Assembly: GCF_900110755.1 (NCBI RefSeq)
Contig: NZ_FOFF01000053.1
Location: 1-58,637 of the forward strand
Length of the DNA: 58,637 bases
Origin: Streptomyces sp. yr375
GTDB lineage: Bacteria > Actinomycetota > Actinomycetes > Streptomycetales > Streptomycetaceae
Direction: 5' to 3'
Part shown: piece after piece, positions 16,708 to 24,520 of the stretch
Layout of the letters: each line of letters begins with the position of its first letter
Position numbering within the stretch: the stretch's first letter is position 1
Notes under the pieces: generated by a model
The model's input: the letters and a program-made list of their open reading frames with translations, nothing else
Told to the model about the DNA's origin: nothing
Database searches by the model: none
Position numbers and translations under genes: made by a program

Positions 16708-17814
16708 TCAGAGATCCCGGCGTACGACGAAGTCCACCAGGCAGCGCAGGTCGCGCAGGGCGTCGGCGGTCCACGGCAGCTCCGCGAGCGCCGACTCGGC
16801 GGCGGCGACCTGCCGGCCCGCCTCGGCGAGCGCCGCCGTACGACCCCCGGCCGCCTCGACCAGCTCCGCCGCCGCACCCGGATCGCCGCCCCGCTCCAGG
16901 AGCGCGGCCAGTCGGCGCGCGGCGGGCGCGGGCGAGTCGAGCGCGGCCAGCACCGGGAACGTCTTCTTCCGCTCCCGCAGATCGGCGTGGACGGGCTTGC
17001 CGGTGACCGAGGGGTCGCCCCAGATGCCCAGCATGTCGTCGACCACCTGGAACGCGACCCCCAGATGCCGTCCGGCCCGGTCCAGCGCCGCCGCCGCGGC
17101 CGGGGACGCCCCGCCGAGGACGGCCCCCAGCGCCGCCGCACAGCCCAGCAGCGCACCGGTCTTCCCCTCGGCCATCGCCCGATAGGCGGCCGGCCGCACC
17201 CGCTCAGGCCCCGACCAGGGCCGCGCGGCGAACAACAGGTCGTCGGCCTGCCCCCGTACGAGGTCCCCGAGCGCGCCCGACAGCAGCCGCACCGCCTCGG
17301 CGTCGGCCGGGGGCGGCTGCACCGCGAGCGTCTCCACCGCCAGCGCGAACAGGGCGTCGCCCGCCAGGACTGCCGGCCCCGTGCCGTACGCCTTCCACAC
17401 GGTGGCACGCCCGCGCCGGGTCGGGTCGCCGTCCATGATGTCGTCGTGGAGCAGGGAGAAGGCGTGCACGAGTTCCACCGCGACCGCCGCCGGCACCCCG
17501 GCCCGCGCGGGCGCGCCGACCGCCTCGGCACCGAGCACCGCGAGAGCCTGCCGTACGCCCTTGCCCCCGGAACCGGCCACGGGCGCACCGCCGACCGCAC
17601 ACCAGCCGAAGGTGTACCCGGCCATCTCACCCACCCAGGGATGCGACCGCCCCACGGCCTCCCTCAACGCGGGCCGCACCAACGCGCGGCAACGGGCGAG
17701 GACTTGGAGTGCCCGGGACGGCGTGGCGGGGACGGTGGGTGCTGTGGCGCGGTCGCGCACCGCCGGGCCGGGTGCCGGGGCGACCTTCTGCACGGCTGTG
17801 TCGAGCGCCGTCAC
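16708..17814 (-). CDS. Polyprenyl (geranylgeranyl-type) diphosphate synthase
   Basis: A 368-residue trans-prenyltransferase that condenses IPP with allylic diphosphates. The first Asp-rich motif is LLHDDIMDGD (Asp124, 125, 128) with TRRGRATVWK after it. The second is FQVVDDMLGIWGD, then TGKPVHADLRERKKTFPV. Residues before the first motif are small, which fits a C20 or longer product, but chain length cannot be fixed. GTG 17814 overlaps the stop of the TPR gene as GTGA, so the two are translationally coupled. No terpene cyclase, phytoene synthase or quinone gene lies nearby, so the product's fate is unknown. Confidence 0.9.
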   Translation of the reverse strand: MTALDTAVQKVAPAPGPAVRDRATAPTVPATPSRALQVLARCRALVRPALREAVGRSHPWVGEMAGYTFGWCAVGGAPVAGSGGKGVRQALAVLGAEAVGAPARAGVPAAVAVELVHAFSLLHDDIMDGDPTRRGRATVWKAYGTGPAVLAGDALFALAVETLAVQPPPADAEAVRLLSGALGDLVRGQADDLLFAARPWSGPERVRPAAYRAMAEGKTGALLGCAAALGAVLGGASPAAAAALDRAGRHLGVAFQVVDDMLGIWGDPSVTGKPVHADLRERKKTFPVLAALDSPAPAARRLAALLERGGDPGAAAELVEAAGGRTAALAEAGRQVAAAESALAELPWTADALRDLRCLVDFVVRRDL

Positions 17815-18896
17815 CGTGCGACCGCCATGTGCTGGCCGTCGGCCGGTGCCGCCGCGGTCGTCGCGTCGGCCGGTCCCACCCCCAGCTCGCGCTGCGCCCG
17901 GGCGACCATCTCGCGGGCGTGCCGCAGGCCGATGCGCTCCAACGCCCGTGCCAGGTCGGTCAGTTCGGCCTCCGTCTCCCGGCGGTCGCGGCCCAGGCGG
18001 GCCAGCGACTTCGTCAGGCCGAGCCGGGACAGCGCCTCGCCGCGCGGCTCGCCCATGGCACGGAACTCGGCGAGTGCCAGCTCGTAGAGGTCCCGGGCCT
18101 CGGCGTAACGACCGGCGCGGTACAGGACGTTGCCGCGCATCTTGTGGTTGTAGGCCAGCGCGCCGGACAGGTTCATGGTGCGGCAGGACGCCTCGGCCTC
18201 CGCCAGCAGGTCGAGGGCGCGCTCGGTCGCGCCGTCCCGCACGGAGACGATGTCGGCCAGCCCGCGCAGCGCCCAGGCGTGCCCCCGCCGGTCCTCGGCG
18301 CGCGCCGAGATCAGGGCCGCCTCCTCGAAGAGGGCGTACGCGGTGTCGTAGGCACCGGAATTGCGGTGCATCTGCGCTATGCCCTCCAGCGCCCACACCG
18401 TGTGCCGGGCCTCGCCGCGCCTGCGGGCCTCGGCCAGCAGTTGTTCGTGCAGGCGGCCCACGGCCTCGTAGTCACCCTGGATGCGCCCGGTCTCCGCGAG
18501 CCCGGCCAGCGAGTAGCCGCGCACGACGATGTCGCCGCCCCGCTCGCCGAGTTCGGCCGCGAGCCCCAGCAGTCGCCAGGCCAGCGGGAACGCGCCCCGC
18601 TGCCGGGCCAGGGTGCCGCCGCTCCACAGCGCCCACGCCATCGCGGCGACGTCCCCGGCCGCCCGCGCCGCCCGGTAACTCGCCTTCCACGCCCCATCCG
18701 CCTCCCGCACCTGCCCCAGCCGCCGGTGCGCCTCGGCGACCGCGAGCCCCGAGCGGGCCGCCTCGCCGTGCTCGCCGGCGCGCTCGGCGACCCTCAACTG
18801 CTCGGTGCCGGCGGCCAGTACGTCGTCCAGCGAGGAGTTCACGGACAGGGTGGTGAGAGCGCCCTGGTACTCCGGGGCGAATGCCTTGCCGTACAT
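17811..18896 (-). CDS. TPR-repeat helical protein
   Basis: A 361-residue all-helical protein with about seven TPR-like repeats spread over residues 20-330; examples are RSGLAVAEAHRRLGQVREAD, YSLAGLAETGRIQGDYEAVG and YNHKMRGNVLYRAGRYAEAR. There is no DNA-binding or catalytic domain, so it is probably a scaffold or peptide-binding partner. ATG 18896 is chosen for its GAAGGGAA site. The frame continues upstream across the GTATAC iterons to 18992, which would place the operator inside the gene and is unlikely. It is first in an operon with the prenyl synthase and overlaps it by 4 bp. Confidence 0.82.
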   Translation of the reverse strand: MYGKAFAPEYQGALTTLSVNSSLDDVLAAGTEQLRVAERAGEHGEAARSGLAVAEAHRRLGQVREADGAWKASYRAARAAGDVAAMAWALWSGGTLARQRGAFPLAWRLLGLAAELGERGGDIVVRGYSLAGLAETGRIQGDYEAVGRLHEQLLAEARRRGEARHTVWALEGIAQMHRNSGAYDTAYALFEEAALISARAEDRRGHAWALRGLADIVSVRDGATERALDLLAEAEASCRTMNLSGALAYNHKMRGNVLYRAGRYAEARDLYELALAEFRAMGEPRGEALSRLGLTKSLARLGRDRRETEAELTDLARALERIGLRHAREMVARAQRELGVGPADATTAAAPADGQHMAVAR

Positions 18897-18926
18897 CGGT
18901 TCCCTTCGGTCGATCGCCCTGCGCCT

Positions 18927-18962
18927 ATGTATACACTCTGTGTATACATCGCGTGTATACAT
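18927..18962 (-). promoter_or_regulatory. Three GTATAC iterons upstream of the TPR-prenyl synthase operon
   Basis: ATGTATACAC (18927-18936), GTGTATACAT (18940-18949) and GTGTATACAT (18953-18962) repeat every 13 bp with 3-bp spacers. Copies 1 and 2 form an inverted repeat; copies 2 and 3 are direct. They lie 31 bp upstream of the start codon. The A/T-rich core stands out in this GC-rich DNA. This looks like a repressor operator (GntR- or TetR-like); no regulator gene is adjacent. Confidence 0.8.
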
Positions 18963-19074
18963 GGTGCGCATAGTGGGCTTGTCGCTCGTCAAGACGCGGG
19001 CGGGGCGACCGAGGTTGCCTGTGAGGCGTGGCCCACCTCGGGAGGCCGACGGGGCCGACGGGGCCGAAAGGGCC

Positions 19075-20493
19075 TCAGGCGCCGAAGAGTTGGGTCCAGT
19101 ACGTGCCGGACGGGCCGCCGCCCTCGTAGCCGACGCCGATGTGGGTGAAGGCGGGCTCGAGGATGTTGGCGCGGTGGCCGGGGCTGTTCATCCAGCCGTC
19201 CACCACCTCGGCGGCGGAGCGCTGGCCGCAGGCGATGTTCTCGCCGATGGTCCGCCGGGTGGAGCCCGCGGCGGCGGCCCGGTCCCACGGTCGGCCGCCC
19301 TCGGGCGAGGTGTGGGAGTAGAAGGCGCGGGCCACCATGTCCGCGCTGTGCGCCTGCGCGGCGGCGGTGAGCGACGGATCGACGGCGAGGGGCCGCAGAC
19401 CGGTCCGGGTCCGCTCGCGGTTGGTGAGGTCGACGACCTCGGCGGCCGTGCGGGCCAGCCCGTCCGGCGTGCGGGGGCTCGCCCACAGGGCGGTCCAGTA
19501 CGTGTCGCCGGTGCGCCCGTCCGTGACGTGCCCCAGGCCGGTGTGGGTGAACGCCGGGTCGTGCAGGGTGCGGTGGGCCTGGTCGGTGCGCAGGCAGTAC
19601 GCGACGAACTCGGCGGCCGTGCGCGGCCCGGACACCAGGTGCTCGCCCACCGCGAGATACCGGTATCCGGCGGCCGTGACCCGCTGGTGCACCGAGACGC
19701 CGTCCGTGCCCTCGACGCCGAGCCGCCCGGCCGCGGCCATGGCGGCGGCATGTGCCCGGGCCGCCGAGGCGAGCCTGCCGTCGAGGGCCACGGGCGGCGA
19801 ACCGGCCGTGGCCCGGGCGGGGTTGACGAGGCCGAGGAAGCCGTCGGGGTCGGGCGCGGGGGAGGGCGCGGGCCGTGCGCGGGGCACTGCTGCGTGGGGC
19901 GGGGCCGTCCGGCGTCGGCGCGCGGGCGCGGGGTCGCCTGTCGTGGCGTACGCGGGCGGCCCGGCGGGGGACTGCCGGCCGGCGGACGACGTGTCGCCCT
20001 CCATGGCGCCCTCGTCCTCCATGACGTCCACGCCGAAGTCCCGGGCCAGTCCCGCCAATCCGTCCGCGTACCCCTGGCCGAGCGCGCGCAACTTCCAGCC
20101 GCCGTCCCGCTGGTAGAGCTCCGCGAGCAGCAGGACCGTCTCGCGCTGGGCGGGCGGCGGTGTGAACCGGGCCAGGGTGCGGCCACCGGGATCGGTGACA
20201 TGGAGGGTGGGTATGGGCAGGCGGGCCAGGGGCGTGCCCGGCTCGGCGGCGCCGACGACCACCGTGACGCGCGTGGCACCCGCCCGCAGCCTGGCCGGTT
20301 CCAGCGTCAGCGTGTCGCCCTGGAGCCTGGCTCCCGGCGCCGTCGGCTGGTTGTAGAACACGAAGTCGCCGTCGCCCCGGACCTTGCCGCGGTCGTCCGT
20401 GACGAGCGCGCAGACGTCGAAGGGGCCGGACACCCGCACGGCCAGGGCGCCGCCGGGGAGGGGCACGTTGCCCCCGGGGACCAACTCGCTCAT
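19075..20493 (-). CDS. TerD-domain protein fused to two CAP/SCP domains
   Basis: A 472-residue protein with an unusual order: an N-terminal TerD-like domain (about 1-160, starting MSELVPGGNVPLPGG, with DFVFYNQP and the acidic positions of the calcium-binding stress family), a Pro/Ala/Arg linker (165-215), CAP domain 1 (about 215-335, DGFLGLVNPARA to TYWTALW) and CAP domain 2 (about 345-472, EVVDLTNRERTRTGLRPLAV to YWTQLFGA). CAP domains are normally secreted, yet no signal peptide is present and TerD proteins are cytoplasmic. ATG 20493 follows AGGGCGG. It is divergent from the M4 protease. Confidence 0.88.
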   Translation of the reverse strand: MSELVPGGNVPLPGGALAVRVSGPFDVCALVTDDRGKVRGDGDFVFYNQPTAPGARLQGDTLTLEPARLRAGATRVTVVVGAAEPGTPLARLPIPTLHVTDPGGRTLARFTPPPAQRETVLLLAELYQRDGGWKLRALGQGYADGLAGLARDFGVDVMEDEGAMEGDTSSAGRQSPAGPPAYATTGDPAPARRRRTAPPHAAVPRARPAPSPAPDPDGFLGLVNPARATAGSPPVALDGRLASAARAHAAAMAAAGRLGVEGTDGVSVHQRVTAAGYRYLAVGEHLVSGPRTAAEFVAYCLRTDQAHRTLHDPAFTHTGLGHVTDGRTGDTYWTALWASPRTPDGLARTAAEVVDLTNRERTRTGLRPLAVDPSLTAAAQAHSADMVARAFYSHTSPEGGRPWDRAAAAGSTRRTIGENIACGQRSAAEVVDGWMNSPGHRANILEPAFTHIGVGYEGGGPSGTYWTQLFGA

Positions 20494-20828
20494 CCTGCCG
20501 CCCTGGTGTCGTCGTACGGCGTAGACCACCCTGCCGGGACCTGTCCGAACAACGGTCGGCGCCGCCCACCAGTTCCCGGTCCGGCGCGCGACGGCCTCTG
20601 GTCGATTCCCGATGCGAGATCGATCACATCCGGTCGAGGCAACCGACTTTTGACATGCCACATCTTCAGATCCGACGCGTAGATGATCGCTTTGCGGTCA
20701 CGGTGCGTCGCGAGGGTGCCCGGTACCGCCGTCGCGGTCCGGGGCCCGACCAGTCCCTCGGCGCCCAACGGTGCTGTGTCTAAAGGCGGTTGGCGACCCC
20801 AGCCGTCCAAACGAAGGAACCCTCACCT
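20494..20828. other. Divergent promoter region, TerD-CAP / M4 protease
   Basis: 335 bp between two divergent starts. TTGACA (20650-20655) is a good -35-like hexamer for rightward transcription, but no matching -10 at 17-18 bp is evident. CGATGCGAGATCGATC (about 20609-20624) is an imperfect AT-richer palindrome. The protease ribosome site GAAGGAACC lies at 20813-20821. No additional gene is seen. Confidence 0.45.
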
Positions 20829-22631
20829 GTGCGCAGCGCACACATACGCAGCCTGGCGCTCGCCGTCGCCGTGACCACGGCCGCCACGGGCCTCGCGGGC
20901 ACCGCCTTCGCGGCTCCGGCCGCGGGGGAGACCCACGCCACGGCCGCGACCGCCTCGCAGGCCGACCGCGTCGTCGAGGCCGCCCGTACCGCCGCCTTCG
21001 CCCACGCCTCGGCGACCGGCGTCGGCCAGGGCGACGAACTCCAGGCCCAGGACGTCCTGATCGACCCGGAGGGCGCACGGCACGTGCGGTTCGTCCGCAC
21101 CCACCAGGGGATGCCGGTCCTCGGCGGCGACCTCGTCGTCCACCTCACCCAGGGCCTCGCCTACGCGGGTGTCACCCGCGCCGCCGGCCACGCCGTCGAC
21201 CCCGGCACCGGCACCGCCGAGCTGACGGCCCGCCAGGCCGAGGCGAAGGCCGCGGCCGTGGCCGAGGGCGACGCGCAGAGCGCCGAACTCGTGGTCGACG
21301 CCCGGGGCGGTGCCTCGGCGCTCGCCTACCGGATCCGCGTCACCGGCAGCGACACCACCGAGACCGGCGGCTCCCGCACGGTCGTCCTCGACGCCCGCAC
21401 CGGCAAGGTGCGCAGCAACATGCCCGACAGCGACGAGTTCCTCTCGCCCGAGCTGCTGGACACCCTGCGCGAGCGCGGCGAGACCCTCGACCCCGCCACC
21501 GGCACCGTCACGCAGGCCGCGAGCCTGCTCAGCGGGGCGCCCGCGGCCCGCGCCGCCGTGCGCTACCCGGCGAAGGCCAACGGGGTCGGCACGGGCCTGT
21601 CCGTCGGCAAGGTCCCGCTGACCACCACCCGCACCGCGCGCGCCGTCTACCTGCTGAAGGACCCCGCGCACTGGAACACCGAGACGCGTGACGCGCGGAA
21701 CAAGGAGCTGGAGAACTTCGCGGGCGGCCGGCCCTTCACCACCGCCACCAACACGTGGGGCAACGGCGCGGTCTCCAGCCGTGTCAGCGCCGCCGTCGAC
21801 GCCCAGTACGGCGTCACCAAGACGCTGGACTTCTACCAGAAGACCTTCGGCCGCAAGGGCATCGCCAACAACGGCAAGGGCGCCCGCGCCATGGTCCACT
21901 TCGGCAACAAGGTGGGCAACGCGTTCTGGGACCCGGCCTGCGGCTGCATGCTCTACGGCGACGGCGACGGCACCGTCATCAAGAAGCCCCTCGTCGTCCT
22001 CGACGTCACCGGCCACGAACTCACCCACGGCGTCGTCGACGCGACCGCCCGGCTGGAGCCCACGTCCGTCGACGCCGACGGCAACCAGTTCGGCGAGCCG
22101 GGCTCCCTCAACGAGTCCCTCGCCGACATCTTCGGCTCCAACGTCGAGTTCAGCGCCAACAACCCCAAGAACCCGCCGAACTACCTGATCGGCGAGCGGC
22201 TGGGCCTCGACCAGAAGTTCCTGCGCCGCCTCGACAAGCCGTCCCTGGACGTCCTCGAAGGCACGATCGACTACTGGTCGCCGGAGGCCTCCCACGCCGA
22301 GGTGCACGCCGGCTCCGGCGTCTCCTCGCACGCCTACTACCTCCTCGCCGAGGGCAGCGGCCGCAAGAAGATCGGCGGCTTCGCCTACGACTCGCCGACC
22401 TTCGACGGCGCCCCGGTCAAGGGCATCGGCCGGGCCAAGGCGACCGCGATCTTCTACCGCGCCCTGACCCGCTACATGGTCTCCACGACCGACTTCCACG
22501 ACGCCCGCACCGCGACCCTCAAGGCCGCCAAGGACCTCTACGGTGCGACCAGCACCGAGTACCTGACGGTGGACCGCGCCTGGGCCGCCGTCAACGTGAC
22601 GGCGGCGAACACCCCGGCCGCCCGCCGCTGA
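20829..22631 (+). CDS. Secreted M4-family (thermolysin-like) metalloprotease
   Basis: A 600-residue preproenzyme. The signal peptide (about 1-29) has a hydrophobic core SLALAVAVTTAATGLAGTAF and probable cleavage after AFA. An FTP/PepSY-type propeptide follows (about 30-230). The catalytic part shows the zinc motif HELTH in VTGHELTHGVVDAT with the third ligand Glu in GSLNESLADIFG, and the substrate/catalytic His in SGVSSHAYY. It cleaves proteins outside the cell on the amino side of hydrophobic residues and needs zinc and calcium. GTG 20829 is chosen for GAAGGAACC upstream and because the signal peptide starts there. A strong hairpin follows. Confidence 0.93.
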   Translation: MRSAHIRSLALAVAVTTAATGLAGTAFAAPAAGETHATAATASQADRVVEAARTAAFAHASATGVGQGDELQAQDVLIDPEGARHVRFVRTHQGMPVLGGDLVVHLTQGLAYAGVTRAAGHAVDPGTGTAELTARQAEAKAAAVAEGDAQSAELVVDARGGASALAYRIRVTGSDTTETGGSRTVVLDARTGKVRSNMPDSDEFLSPELLDTLRERGETLDPATGTVTQAASLLSGAPAARAAVRYPAKANGVGTGLSVGKVPLTTTRTARAVYLLKDPAHWNTETRDARNKELENFAGGRPFTTATNTWGNGAVSSRVSAAVDAQYGVTKTLDFYQKTFGRKGIANNGKGARAMVHFGNKVGNAFWDPACGCMLYGDGDGTVIKKPLVVLDVTGHELTHGVVDATARLEPTSVDADGNQFGEPGSLNESLADIFGSNVEFSANNPKNPPNYLIGERLGLDQKFLRRLDKPSLDVLEGTIDYWSPEASHAEVHAGSGVSSHAYYLLAEGSGRKKIGGFAYDSPTFDGAPVKGIGRAKATAIFYRALTRYMVSTTDFHDARTATLKAAKDLYGATSTEYLTVDRAWAAVNVTAANTPAARR

Positions 22632-22643
22632 CCACCGGGTGAA

Positions 22644-22670
22644 GACGCGCGGGGCCCAGCCCCGCGCGTC
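22644..22670. terminator. Bidirectional terminator hairpin
   Basis: GACGCGCGGGGC (22644-22655) and GCCCCGCGCGTC (22659-22670) form a perfect 12-bp stem with a CCA loop. It lies 13 bp after the protease stop and 25 bp beyond the stop of the converging zinc-finger gene. Confidence 0.85.
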
Positions 22671-22694
22671 GGCCTCCGGGCGGTGGCGAACGCG

Positions 22695-23048
22695 TCAGCG
22701 ATGCAGTGACCGTGCCCAGTCCTCCGGCACCCGTCCGGCCGGACCGGGCACGGGCTGGTCGGCGGGGTGGTGGGTCGGCGGGGCGAGGCCGGGTCCGGAC
22801 TCGTACAGCTCGTCGGTGGAGTAGTCCCAGAACCACTCCTCGCCCGGCTCGAAACTGCGCACCACGGGATGCCCGGTCGCCTTGAAATGCGCGGTGGCGT
22901 GCTGCCCGGGGGAGGAGTCGCAGCAGGCGACCCGGCCGCAGGTCGCGCAGCGCCGCAGATGGAACCACCAGCCGCCGAGCGCGTCGCAGTCGACGCAGCC
23001 CGCGCCGCTGGGCGGGACGCTCGGGTCGATGGCGGCTACGTCGGTCAT
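22695..23048 (-). CDS. UBP-type zinc finger protein
   Basis: A 117-residue protein. Cys/His ligands of a ubiquitin-hydrolase-type zinc finger are seen in CVDCDALGGWWFHLRRCATC, ACCDSSPGQHATAHFKATGH and the FEPGEEWFWDY tail. In eukaryotes this fold binds the C-terminus of ubiquitin; bacterial versions may bind C-terminal or small protein tails, so it may be an adaptor. It overlaps the upstream kinase gene by ATGA and is the last gene of the three-gene redox-signalling operon. Confidence 0.88.
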   Translation of the reverse strand: MTDVAAIDPSVPPSGAGCVDCDALGGWWFHLRRCATCGRVACCDSSPGQHATAHFKATGHPVVRSFEPGEEWFWDYSTDELYESGPGLAPPTHHPADQPVPGPAGRVPEDWARSLHR

Positions 23049-24520
23049 ACGGGCTCCTCGGCGGTCTCGGGGTCGTCCTGGGCGCTCTCGGGGTCGGGGG
23101 CCGTCAGCGGCAGCAGGACCTGGAAACGGGTGTCGCCCGGCGCGGACTCGACGGTGAGACTGCCGTGATGCTTGTTGACGACGATCCGCCAGGAGATGTC
23201 CAGACCCAGACCGGTGCCCTCGCCGACCGGCTTGGTCGTGAAGAACGGGTCGAAGATACGGCCGCGGACATCCGGCGGGATACCGGGCCCGGTGTCACGG
23301 AACTCCACCAGCAGCCGATCGCCCTCACGTGCCGTCCGCACGGTCAACGTGCCTTCCCCGCCAGCGCTGTTGACGGCGAAGACGGCGTTGTCGACGAGGT
23401 TCGTCCACACCTGGTTGAGCTCGGCCGGATAGGCCGGGATCTGCGGGAGCGTACGGTCGTAGTCCCTGACGACCTCGATGCGGCCGATCTTGCCGGACAG
23501 CATCAGCAGGGTGCTGTCGAGGAGTTCGTGCACGTCGACGACCCGGTAAGGGGCGCGGTCGAGCTGCGAGTACTGCTTGGCGGCGTCGACGAGGTGCGAG
23601 ATGCGGCTGGTGGAGTCGCCGATCTCGTCCATCAACAGCTCTGTCTCCACCGTGTAGTTGAGCCACCCCATCGCACCCGGCAGGGTGTCCTCGTCCACGG
23701 CCGCCGCGACCTGCTCCAGCCAGTCGGTGTCCAACCCGGCCTGGACGAAGGTCGGCGCGATCCGCCAGCCCTCCGGGATGTCGTGGTCGTCGAGCCAGTC
23801 GGTGAGCGCGTCCTCCCGGTCGGAGGCCTCCAGCGGGCTCAACACCGGTGCCTTGGCGACCAGTTCGGCCGTGCGCTCCTGGATCTCGATCAGCCGGGCC
23901 AGCGCCTCCGGGTCGTACCCGGCCGAGGCGATCACACCGAGCTTGTGCCGCATCTTCGCCACCCGCTCCCGCAGCGTCGCCGTGGCCCGTACGGCCGCCG
24001 CGGCCGGGTTGTTGAGCTCGTGCGTGAGGCCCGCCGACAACGAGCCCAGCGCCAGCAGGCGTTCGCGCTGACCGATGGCCCGTTGCATGTTCTTCGAGCC
24101 GAAGAACAGTCCCTCCAGCAGATGGGCCGCCATCGGGAACCACTCCTGCATGACGTCCGCGAACGACTGCGCGGGCAGCACGAAGAACCGCGTCGGCACG
24201 GTCACCCGCATCGAGTTGTTGTAGACCTGCGGCACCCGGGCCCCCAAGTACGCCTGCATGGCCCCCGAGTACACCCCGCGCTGGGAGGTGCGGCTGACCT
24301 CGACGTCGTCCGCGCCGACCCGCCGGTACAGCACGACCGTGCCCTCGATCATCACGTAGAAGCAGGTCGCGGGATCACCCTCGGTGTACACCGGGCCGGG
24401 CTCGAACCGCTCCACCCGCCCCTCGCCGCACAGCCGTCCGAGCTGCTCGGGGGAGAGCTTCTCGAACAGGAACAACGAGCTGATCTCCGCCGGGCTGCAC
24501 GGCAGCGCCCGGCCGCTCAT
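23045..24520 (-). CDS. Sensor histidine kinase with N-terminal cNMP-binding domain
   Basis: A 491-residue soluble kinase. Residues about 15-140 form a Crp/cNMP-type beta-roll (FEPGPVYTEGDPATCFYVMI, EGTVVLYRRVG). The H-box is LSAGLTHELNNPAAAA with phospho-acceptor His167. The HATPase domain shows VDNAVFAV (N-box), DTGPGIPP (G1) and GEGTGLGLDISWRIV (G2). It has no membrane segment, so it senses a cytoplasmic cue, perhaps cAMP or redox state; the usual cAMP-contact arginine is not obvious. It overlaps both neighbours by 4 bp (ATGA). Its likely phospho-target is the receiver domain of the upstream gene product. Confidence 0.92.
   Translation of the reverse strand: MSGRALPCSPAEISSLFLFEKLSPEQLGRLCGEGRVERFEPGPVYTEGDPATCFYVMIEGTVVLYRRVGADDVEVSRTSQRGVYSGAMQAYLGARVPQVYNNSMRVTVPTRFFVLPAQSFADVMQEWFPMAAHLLEGLFFGSKNMQRAIGQRERLLALGSLSAGLTHELNNPAAAAVRATATLRERVAKMRHKLGVIASAGYDPEALARLIEIQERTAELVAKAPVLSPLEASDREDALTDWLDDHDIPEGWRIAPTFVQAGLDTDWLEQVAAAVDEDTLPGAMGWLNYTVETELLMDEIGDSTSRISHLVDAAKQYSQLDRAPYRVVDVHELLDSTLLMLSGKIGRIEVVRDYDRTLPQIPAYPAELNQVWTNLVDNAVFAVNSAGGEGTLTVRTAREGDRLLVEFRDTGPGIPPDVRGRIFDPFFTTKPVGEGTGLGLDISWRIVVNKHHGSLTVESAPGDTRFQVLLPLTAPDPESAQDDPETAEEPV

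Noticed and set aside
18927..18962. Replication-origin or plasmid iterons
   Set aside because: There are only three copies, no Rep gene or AT-rich melting region, and the site lies at an operon start, so it is read as a regulatory operator.
20790..20828. Earlier TTG start for the M4 protease
   Set aside because: It would place 13 extra residues before a clean signal peptide and ignore the GAAGGAACC site before GTG 20829.
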